A stretch of DNA of 42,382 nucleotides, taken from assembly GCA_913057785.1 (NCBI GenBank), contig CAJXPD010000058.1, forward strand, positions 1 to 42,382, in the 5' to 3' direction. The stretch comes from an uncultured Lewinella sp. GTDB lineage: Bacteria; Bacteroidota; Bacteroidia; Chitinophagales; Saprospiraceae. Within the stretch, counting starts at the first letter, position 1. The number at the start of each line of letters is the position of its first letter. Of this stretch, positions 33,249 through 40,660 are shown in pieces. Made by a program: the position numbers and the translations under genes. The notes beneath the pieces were generated by a model. It saw only the letters and a program-made list of their open reading frames with translations. It was not told the origin of the DNA and made no database searches.

Positions 33249-35069
33249 ATGAAATATCTAAAATATCTTCTCTGGTTTCTATTGGGCCTTTTGGTTTTAG
33301 GGTCATTTACCATTTTTTGGTTCTTCAAGCTGCGCTCTACAGAGCACGCATACATTGATGCGCCAACTTTAACAGCTAAAATCGATACTGATCAAACGGC
33401 GGATTATAACGAAAATAGAAACGCCTACTTTGGCGATTTGCATATCCATACCAGTTGGTCTTTTGACGCTTTTGTTAATAATGTCCGAACGACCCCTGAC
33501 GATGCCTACAACTTTGGCAAAGGAGAACCCATAGACCACGTTTCAGGCAAGAAAATACAAATAAAACGACCGCTTGATTTTATGGCAGTTACCGACCATG
33601 ATAAATATATGGGGATGTTGGTACAAATGCTCGACAAAGACCATCCGCTTTCTCAATCATCGCTGGCAGAAGAGCTTACGAGTATGAACACAGAAATTTC
33701 CAAAAAATCTTTTACTAAAATTATTTTTAGTTCGACAATGAGTTGGCCTTACGAAGAACTCAATCAGGAAGAAGACAAGAGAAGTATTTGGCAAAGAATG
33801 GTACAAGCAGCTGACCGTCATTATGAACCCGGGAAGTTCACCACCTTTCCTGCGTATGAATGGAGTACAGGCAAACCAAACTGGTTGTCTAGCAGACGAG
33901 AAAGCCAACATATCCACCGTAATATTATTTTTAAAGGAGGAAAAGTATCAGGTGTACCTTATTCTGGCTTTAACTCAAGAGACCCCGAAAACTTGTGGGC
34001 TTGGATGGATAAAGAACGGGCAAAAGGGATTGATTTACTGGCCATTCCACACAATGCTAATAAGAGTAATGGAGTGATGTATAATACCTTTAATGGAGAC
34101 CCAATAACTACCGAATATGCAGAAAGCCGCTCCCGTAATGAACCCATCAACGAAGTGGTACAGATGAAAGGTCAATCCATGACCCATCCCATCTTGTCTC
34201 CAAATGATGAATTCGCTGATTTTGAATTATATCATTATACGTTTTCTCTAAAGAAACCGACACCTATCAGTCAACCCAAAAATAGCTATGCCAGAGATGC
34301 CTTAAAAGAAGGATTAGTCTATGAACAATCCTTGGGTGTCAATCCGTTCAAATTTGGATTTATTGGTAGTTCGGACGGCCATAATTCAGCTGGTTCAACG
34401 GATGAAGACAATTATTTTGGAAAAATAGGCATCAATGACCCGACTCCAGAAAGTCGCTTGGCAGAAGTTGCCTTTGGAAACTTATCGCCCAGATTAAGAA
34501 GTGCGGCAGGTTTAGCTGGAGTTTGGGCAAAAGAAAATACAAGAGAAGCGATTTTTGAAGCGATGCAGCGGAAAGAAACTTTCGCTACATCGGGCCCTAG
34601 AATAAAACTGCGCTTCTTTGCGGCTTGGGATATGAAGATAGATTCTCTTTCTGGAAACAATTGGGTGAGTCAAGCTTACAAGAATGGTGTTCCAATGGGA
34701 AGCGTACAAAAGATTAAAGGTTATTTGGATAAAGAGGGCAATCCACAAGAAAAGATTTATGAAGTCATCTGGGCAGGAGATAGAGTTGTAGATTCCAATG
34801 GAAAACTACCAGCGATTGGCAATACGGTTGATATCCCTAATGCAAGTTATACCAATGATATCGGTGCAGTTAGTTTTCAAACCATCTGGACAGATCCTGA
34901 ATTTAATGCCTCTCAATCGGCTTTTTACTATCTGAGAGTTTTGGAGATCCCAACACCGAGATGGACGACTTATGATGCCAAGACTTTGGGAGTTGAGCCT
35001 CCGACTGATGTACCGGCAACGATACAGGAACGTGCCTGGTCTTCTCCGATTTGGTATAATTCAAAGTAA
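33249..35069 (+). CDS. DUF3604 (PHP-like) membrane-anchored protein, copy 1
   Basis: A 606-residue protein with one N-terminal membrane helix (about 5-26) and a large domain facing the periplasm. YFGDLHIHTSWSFDAF (about residues 60-75) and DFMAVTDHDKYM are PHP-type metal motifs. HNANKSNGVMYN, GFIGSSDGHNSAG and KENTREAIFEAMQRKETFATSGPRI are the further hallmarks of DUF3604. A metal-dependent hydrolase role is expected; the substrate is unknown. Compared with copies 2 and 3 it lacks a 31-residue segment after NGVPMGS (around base 34703) that includes the PSFLIQAIKD and GANLDR motifs, so this copy may be altered or inactive. A leader AACGAAAGATCGC (33231-33243) is shared with copy 2. Confidence 0.93.
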   Translation: MKYLKYLLWFLLGLLVLGSFTIFWFFKLRSTEHAYIDAPTLTAKIDTDQTADYNENRNAYFGDLHIHTSWSFDAFVNNVRTTPDDAYNFGKGEPIDHVSGKKIQIKRPLDFMAVTDHDKYMGMLVQMLDKDHPLSQSSLAEELTSMNTEISKKSFTKIIFSSTMSWPYEELNQEEDKRSIWQRMVQAADRHYEPGKFTTFPAYEWSTGKPNWLSSRRESQHIHRNIIFKGGKVSGVPYSGFNSRDPENLWAWMDKERAKGIDLLAIPHNANKSNGVMYNTFNGDPITTEYAESRSRNEPINEVVQMKGQSMTHPILSPNDEFADFELYHYTFSLKKPTPISQPKNSYARDALKEGLVYEQSLGVNPFKFGFIGSSDGHNSAGSTDEDNYFGKIGINDPTPESRLAEVAFGNLSPRLRSAAGLAGVWAKENTREAIFEAMQRKETFATSGPRIKLRFFAAWDMKIDSLSGNNWVSQAYKNGVPMGSVQKIKGYLDKEGNPQEKIYEVIWAGDRVVDSNGKLPAIGNTVDIPNASYTNDIGAVSFQTIWTDPEFNASQSAFYYLRVLEIPTPRWTTYDAKTLGVEPPTDVPATIQERAWSSPIWYNSK

Positions 35070-35160
35070 CTGATACAATGGGTTTGAACAAGCTAAGCAA
35101 TGTAGAAATTTTCCTAAGTCCTATTTTAATGACTGCTTTTAAAACGAAAGATCGCCAATA

Positions 35161-37074
35161 ATGAAATATCTGAAATACCTTCTCTGGTTTTTATTATTCC
35201 TAATAGTAACAGGCTCACTTGTTGTTTTTTGGTTCTTCAAGCTGCGTTCTACGGAACACACATACATTGATGCGCCCATCTTAAACGCTAAAGTGGATAT
35301 GGGCCAAACAGCTGATTTCAATGAAAACAGGAATGCCTATTTCGGCGACTTACATATTCATACCAGTTGGTCATTTGATGCTTTTGTAAATAATGTAAGA
35401 ACGACTCCTGACGATGCCTATAATTTTGGCAAGGGGCAAGCCATCAATCACGTTTCAGGAAAGAAAATACAGATAAAACGTCCCCTCGACTTTATGGCAG
35501 TTACTGACCATTCTGAGTATATGGGCATGTTTATACAAATGCTTAACAAAGACAATCCCCTCTCACAATTAGATATAGCCCAATCGGTTACAAGTACAGA
35601 GGAGGAAGTTTCGAAAAGAACCTTCACCAGAGTTGGTTTCAGTTCGGCAATGAGTTGGCCTTTTGAAGAACTTATTGAGGAAGAATTGATGATAAGTGTT
35701 TGGCAAAAAGTAGTAGAAGCAGCTGACCGCCATTATGAACCGGGCAAATTCACTACCTTTCCCGCCTATGAATGGACTGCAGGTAAAGCAAACTATTTGT
35801 CCAGCAGGCAGGAAGGTCAAGCTATCCACCGAAATGTAGTTTTTAAAGGGGGGAAAGTAAGCGGAATGCCTTTTACGGGCTTTAATTCAAAAAATCCTGA
35901 ACATTTATGGGCCTGGATGGATAAAGAACGTGCCAAAGGGGTAGAAGTATTGGCCATTCCACACAATGCTAATATGAGTAATGGGGTGATGTATAATACG
36001 TTTAATGGAAACCCCATAACCGTCGATTATGCAGAAAGTCGTTCTCGTAATGAACCCATCAATGAAGTAGTTCAGATGAAAGGCCAATCTATGGCCCATC
36101 CCATCCTGTCTCCAAATGATGAATTTGCCGAATTCGAACTCTACCCTTACACCTTTTCTCTGAAGAAACCACGACCCCTCAGCCAACCTAAAAACAGTTA
36201 TGCAAGAGATGCCTTAAAAGAGGGACTGGCCTATGAGCAATCATTAGGAACAAACCCCTTCAAATTTGGATTTATTGGCAGTTCTGATGGTCATAATGCG
36301 GGTGGTGCGACTGATGAGGATAATTATTTTGGAAAAGTTGGGATCAATGATCCGACTGCAGAAAGTCGACTGGCAGATGAAACTTATGGGAACTTATCTC
36401 CCAAATTAAAAAGTGCGGCAGGCTTGGCAGGGGTTTGGGCCAAAGAGAATACAAGAGAAGCGATTTATGAGGCATTGGAACGTAAAGAAACTTTCGCTAC
36501 TTCAGGGCCAAGAATAAAGCTTCGCTTTTTTGCGGCATGGGATGTAGATATAGATTCTCTTGCTGGAAACGAATGGGTAGCAAAAGCATATAAGAATGGC
36601 GTTCCCATGGGCAGTGATTTGAGGAGTCAGGGCTTAGGAGTCAGGGGGCTGTCTCCATCGTTCCTCATTCAGGCGATAAAAGATTCAGAAGGAGCGAATT
36701 TAGACCGGGTACAAATGATCAAAGGTTATTTGGATAATGAGGGCAATCCACAAGAAAAGATTTTCGAAGTCATATGGGCAGGAGATAGAACACTGGATAC
36801 GAATGGAAAATTACCCGCTATAGGCAATACAGTTGATATCCCTAATGCAAGTTATACAAATGATATTGGAGCTGTTAGTTTTCAAACCATCTGGACAGAC
36901 CCTGAATTTGATGCCTCCCAATCGGCTTTTTACTATCTAAGAGTTTTGGAAATTCCGACGCCAAGATGGACGACATATGATGCCAAGACTTTAGGAGTTG
37001 CACCTCCCACAGATGTGCCTGCAACGATACAAGAACGGGCTTGGTCTTCTCCGATTTGGTATACTCCTAAGTAA
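35161..37074 (+). CDS. DUF3604 (PHP-like) membrane-anchored protein, copy 2
   Basis: A 637-residue paralogue of the gene 91 bases upstream, very similar along its length and with the same N-terminal anchor and metal motifs (YFGDLHIHTSWSFDAF, TDHSEYM, GFIGSSDGHNAGG). It keeps the PSFLIQAIKDSEGANLDR block missing in copy 1. Just before that block, codons for R-S-Q-G-L-G-V-R-G-L contain two copies of AGGAGTCAGGG (36622-36632 and 36636-36646), unlike the matching part of copy 3. A short repeat may have entered the gene there. The leader AACGAAAGATCGC (35143-35155) equals that of copy 1, so the duplication included upstream DNA. Confidence 0.94.
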   Translation: MKYLKYLLWFLLFLIVTGSLVVFWFFKLRSTEHTYIDAPILNAKVDMGQTADFNENRNAYFGDLHIHTSWSFDAFVNNVRTTPDDAYNFGKGQAINHVSGKKIQIKRPLDFMAVTDHSEYMGMFIQMLNKDNPLSQLDIAQSVTSTEEEVSKRTFTRVGFSSAMSWPFEELIEEELMISVWQKVVEAADRHYEPGKFTTFPAYEWTAGKANYLSSRQEGQAIHRNVVFKGGKVSGMPFTGFNSKNPEHLWAWMDKERAKGVEVLAIPHNANMSNGVMYNTFNGNPITVDYAESRSRNEPINEVVQMKGQSMAHPILSPNDEFAEFELYPYTFSLKKPRPLSQPKNSYARDALKEGLAYEQSLGTNPFKFGFIGSSDGHNAGGATDEDNYFGKVGINDPTAESRLADETYGNLSPKLKSAAGLAGVWAKENTREAIYEALERKETFATSGPRIKLRFFAAWDVDIDSLAGNEWVAKAYKNGVPMGSDLRSQGLGVRGLSPSFLIQAIKDSEGANLDRVQMIKGYLDNEGNPQEKIFEVIWAGDRTLDTNGKLPAIGNTVDIPNASYTNDIGAVSFQTIWTDPEFDASQSAFYYLRVLEIPTPRWTTYDAKTLGVAPPTDVPATIQERAWSSPIWYTPK

Positions 37075-37088
37075 GTTGAACTTTCAAA

Positions 37089-37973
37089 ATGAAATATCTA
37101 CTTCGATTCCTCTTATTCCTTATTTGCGTAGTAGTACTGGCTTTGGGGTTTTTCTATTTACGTGCTAATGAACGACTAAGGCCAATATTATCAGATGATA
37201 TTCCCCCTATCAGCCAACAAAGAGAAGCAAAGGTATTATCCGCTTTTTTTGGTTTAGACAATGCGCTACCCATTGCAGCAATAGGTCTTTCATGGAAAGC
37301 CCCAGGCAAAGACGGAATGCCTATTGTTTTTTCACTTGAGCTCGATCCTGCCACTTTAGATGCAAGCGATTTTAAAATCAAAACGGCTAAAGGAAATTTG
37401 TTGGATGTGGATGTCGTCACTTTGCGTCCTGCTATAGAAGCTTTTGAATTGAGAACGGTTTTATTGATAGGTGAATTTGGAAATCACCCTGACGACGAGC
37501 CTGTAGAAGTTAGCATCATTGGAGATTTATTAGCACGAAGTGGGCAAAATTTTAAAGGTCAAAAAGTAAGCGTCACTGCTTTAGAGAAAGGACCTTTTTT
37601 GAGCTATGCAGAATATTTTAAGTTGGAAGATAGCTATCCTTATGTTGCAGAAGGAAGAGGATGTGATTGCCCTAAGGAAAAAACGAATATGGTGGTCAGA
37701 ACCGTTTGGGCAGGAGGTGTTAGAGCCTTAGATGGGGAAGAATTGGGAGCGAAGGAATTACAAAATTTCAAGGTGTATTTACAAGCCGGAAAAGACACTT
37801 TATCAATTCATCCTTTTCAAATTGCAGACCTAAGTGATAACGATAACAATATAGATTTATGTATTGGCAAAGAAGGCATTCCTATAAAGGTTAGTGTTGA
37901 AGCGAATACTGCAATTGACCCTAGAGATGATGCTAATGGATTTACAAGTTTGGAGATAGTGTCTAGATGGTAA
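37089..37973 (+). CDS. Membrane-anchored protein of unknown function with a DUF3604-like anchor
   Basis: A 294-residue protein that I cannot assign. The first 30 residues form a membrane helix followed by a short polar stretch, MKYLLRFLLFLICVVVLALG then FFYLRANERLR. This strongly resembles the anchor of DUF3604 copy 3 (MKYLLRFLFALFCVVILAII). The rest (about 45-294) is soluble and rich in beta strands, with a CDC motif (Cys-Asp-Cys, about 197-199), so it may be an Ig-like or carbohydrate-binding fold. It lies between DUF3604 copy 2 and a sulfatase, probably in one transcript, and may form a complex with them at the membrane. Confidence 0.75.
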   Translation: MKYLLRFLLFLICVVVLALGFFYLRANERLRPILSDDIPPISQQREAKVLSAFFGLDNALPIAAIGLSWKAPGKDGMPIVFSLELDPATLDASDFKIKTAKGNLLDVDVVTLRPAIEAFELRTVLLIGEFGNHPDDEPVEVSIIGDLLARSGQNFKGQKVSVTALEKGPFLSYAEYFKLEDSYPYVAEGRGCDCPKEKTNMVVRTVWAGGVRALDGEELGAKELQNFKVYLQAGKDTLSIHPFQIADLSDNDNNIDLCIGKEGIPIKVSVEANTAIDPRDDANGFTSLEIVSRW

Positions 37974-38027
37974 CTAAGGAGCAAGGGGCATAGCACGCGA
38001 CACCTGACTTATAAGAAAAAATATACG

Positions 38028-39671
38028 ATGAAAAAAAAGCTTCTGATCACTTTTGTAATAATAGTACTAATAGGAATAGTTAGCGGTATTTGGTTGTACT
38101 TCAACTGGTACCGATTACCTGGGATAATCAATAATTTCAAAAATCCTATTGCTGAAAATCAACCAACAGCATGGCAAGAAGGACCATCAATTCGAATTTC
38201 TGACAAACCAAATGTAATCGTGATTATGGTGGATGATTTAGGATTCAATGAAGTGAGTACCTATGGTGGAGGCTTAGCTAATGGAAAACTGAAAACGCCT
38301 AACATAGACCAACTAGCTGCTGATGGTGTCCTTTGCACAAACGGTTATTCAGCTTCAGCAGTTTGTTCCCCATCAAGAGCGGCTTTATTGACAGGGAGGT
38401 TTGCCACCCGATTTGGCTATGAGTTTACTCCAACTGCTAAAGGGTATGGGAAAATAATAAATTATATGGCTAAGGATAGGGCAATGCCTCCTATCTATCG
38501 TGAGGAAATCGATAATCAATTGCCACCTGTTAGTGACATGGGCTTACCACCTTCCGAAATTACAATTCCAGAAATGATAAAACCACAAGGATATCATTCA
38601 GTTCATGTTGGAAAATGGCATTTGGGAGGAAGCAAAGATTTCATTCCAACCAATCATGGATTTGATGAAAGTCTTTGGATAGAGTCGGGAAGTCTGTTTT
38701 TACCCGAAAACCATCCAGACGTGGTGAATGCCAAACTCACCGATATCATGGATAGATTTGTTTGGGCAAACCTACCTTATGCCGTTCAGTTTAATGATAG
38801 TCCTCGCTTTAAACCCGATGGTCATTTGACAGACTATCTAACTGATGAAGCGGTAAAAGTCATTGAAAAAAATAAAAACCGCCCCTTCTTCTTGAATTTA
38901 TCCTATTGGGCAGTGCATAGGCCTTTACAAGCCTTGCAATCCGATTATGACCAGCTTGATTACATCGAAGACCACATCGAACGAGTACAAGCAGCTATGG
39001 TGCTATCCGTAGATAGAGGTGTAGGAAAAATCCGCCAGGCTTTAAAAGATAATGGAATTGACGATAATACGATTATTATTTTTACGAGTGATAATGGTGC
39101 GCCAAGCAATCTTGGTTTACCAGACCTTAACAGGCCTTATCGTGGATGGAAAGTAACCTTTTTTGAAGGCGGTGTCCACATTCCTTTTATTGTCGGTTTT
39201 CCAAAAAGCATCCCGAGCGGGCAAAGCTATGAGGGACGTGTATCTAATGTAGATATTTTTTCAACTGTTGGCGCACTCACAGGTGCAACCTTACCTACTG
39301 ACCGAAAAATTGACGGGATAAACCTTCTTCCATACCTTTTGGGCGAACAAGAAGGCGAGCCTGATCGGCCCTTATTCTGCAAGAGCGGTACGTATTCCTT
39401 CCTCATCAAAAATGGCTGGAAGCTTCAAGTGGACGAGTGGCAAGACAAAAAGTGGCTCTTTGATTTAAATACCGATCCCACTGAGCAACATAATTTGGTC
39501 GCAACAGAACCCCAAAAGTTAGCGGAATTATCCAAGCTCCGACAAGAACTTTTATCAGAACAACAATCTGAACCCATTTGGAAAGGGGCACTCACCTCAC
39601 CCGTCAAAATCGATGGGACGGTAAAGGGAGCAGTGACTAGGGAGGATGAATATATTTATTGGACGAATTAA
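38028..39671 (+). CDS. Membrane-anchored type I sulfatase
   Basis: A 547-residue arylsulfatase-type enzyme that removes sulfate from an ester. It has an N-terminal membrane helix (about 5-26). VIVIMVDDLGFNEVSTYG supplies two metal-binding Asp residues, and the sulfatase signature C113-S-P-S-R117-A-A-L-L-T-G-R is complete. Cys113 must be converted to formylglycine by a maturation enzyme not in the window. HVGKWHLGG and IIIFTSDNGAPS complete the active site. Sulfated polysaccharides, steroids or lipids are all possible substrates. No SusC/SusD pair is near, so a polysaccharide utilisation locus is not indicated. Confidence 0.94.
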   Translation: MKKKLLITFVIIVLIGIVSGIWLYFNWYRLPGIINNFKNPIAENQPTAWQEGPSIRISDKPNVIVIMVDDLGFNEVSTYGGGLANGKLKTPNIDQLAADGVLCTNGYSASAVCSPSRAALLTGRFATRFGYEFTPTAKGYGKIINYMAKDRAMPPIYREEIDNQLPPVSDMGLPPSEITIPEMIKPQGYHSVHVGKWHLGGSKDFIPTNHGFDESLWIESGSLFLPENHPDVVNAKLTDIMDRFVWANLPYAVQFNDSPRFKPDGHLTDYLTDEAVKVIEKNKNRPFFLNLSYWAVHRPLQALQSDYDQLDYIEDHIERVQAAMVLSVDRGVGKIRQALKDNGIDDNTIIIFTSDNGAPSNLGLPDLNRPYRGWKVTFFEGGVHIPFIVGFPKSIPSGQSYEGRVSNVDIFSTVGALTGATLPTDRKIDGINLLPYLLGEQEGEPDRPLFCKSGTYSFLIKNGWKLQVDEWQDKKWLFDLNTDPTEQHNLVATEPQKLAELSKLRQELLSEQQSEPIWKGALTSPVKIDGTVKGAVTREDEYIYWTN

Positions 39672-39680
39672 TCGATAGAA

Positions 39681-39792
39681 TTCAGAAGTCAGCGGTTAGA
39701 CTGCTTCGTTGTCGGATCGCCTTCGGCTGCCAGACTTGAGACTTGTGGACGTAATAAATCTGACTTCTGACAATGAAATGGTCTGACCTCTT
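39681..39792. repeat. Intergenic repeat element D
   Basis: It begins TTCAGAAGTCAG, ends GTCTGACCTCTTTT, and contains TCTGACTTCTGAC as a reverse copy of the start. The core ATCGCCTTCGGCTGCCAGA matches element B. It lies between the sulfatase and the next gene. Confidence 0.7.
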
Positions 39793-39807
39793 TTAAACCG
39801 TAAAAAA

Positions 39808-40605
39808 ATGCTAGTAGTAGAAACTATATCAGACGGCACGAAGATGGCGCAAACCCAAACCAGGGAACTGCGGTGGGCAATGTCGGGCATCAAACGCAGA
39901 TATATTTTAGCGAGAATACCACTAATATCTTCCCTAATCCCAAGGTCTATGTTGTCTTATGTCGGTAGTAACTTACCTGTCAATGGAATGATCTTACATG
40001 GTGGTGGACCGATGCATTCCGCAGGAACGATTGATGAAAATACATGCTGTGTCAACCCATTGACTTTAGATCCGAACGACCCGGATTTTATTGCCAAAAC
40101 TTCTGGCGGGTTAACATATATGGAGGATGGCAGCTTTGAGCCTGCTCATCCCGAAAGAATTATTGGCAACTTCACCGCCCACAACCGCTTTTTAACCAAT
40201 GTTTCAAAGGATTTTATTGGGGCGAATTTTGACCGAGCCATTATTCCTAATAAGACGACCAAGGAGAAAATTGAAGCTTACTTAGTTACCGTTCGAGAAT
40301 GTGAAAAGTTGGATGGAAAGATCATTTTAGAACAAAGAGCCACATTCGCCTTTCGGTCAAAAGACTGTAAAAACCCTAATGATTGGCGTGAACCTACAAG
40401 GGACACTATCCATGGTGTTATGTTTTTTGAATGGGGCATACAAGGCCAAAAATTCACAGGAGCTATTTTGGGAGGTACTGGAAAATATGCCGGTGCATCT
40501 GGAGAGTTTCATCGAGAAAGATTGTTAGCTCCAAATTTTGCTGGTGCAGAGACTTTTCGGATTACGTTTCCGAGGTTGGAGTTACCTGATTATTATCCGC
40601 AGTAG
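39808..40605 (+). CDS. Unassigned protein with a weak allene-oxide-cyclase/dirigent-like motif
   Basis: A 265-residue soluble protein without a signal peptide. The C-terminal quarter contains GAILGGTGKYAGASGEFHRE (about residues 212-231), which resembles the small beta barrel of dirigent and allene oxide cyclase-like proteins that act on hydrophobic, often terpenoid or fatty-acid, compounds. A pair of cysteines (CC) lies at about residues 75-76. The first 100 residues match nothing I recognise. It lies between the sulfatase and the third DUF3604 gene. The family call is tentative. Confidence 0.6.
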   Translation: MLVVETISDGTKMAQTQTRELRWAMSGIKRRYILARIPLISSLIPRSMLSYVGSNLPVNGMILHGGGPMHSAGTIDENTCCVNPLTLDPNDPDFIAKTSGGLTYMEDGSFEPAHPERIIGNFTAHNRFLTNVSKDFIGANFDRAIIPNKTTKEKIEAYLVTVRECEKLDGKIILEQRATFAFRSKDCKNPNDWREPTRDTIHGVMFFEWGIQGQKFTGAILGGTGKYAGASGEFHRERLLAPNFAGAETFRITFPRLELPDYYPQ

Positions 40606-40660
40606 CAATTAGAATATTAGTCTGAGCAATTCAAATTCTAATTTTTAAGCATCATCTATA

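Noticed and set aside
16216..39792. The AGTCAG-rich repeats as a CRISPR array
   Set aside because: The four elements are thousands of bases apart, vary in length, and are inverted inside, with no equal spacers and no cas genes.
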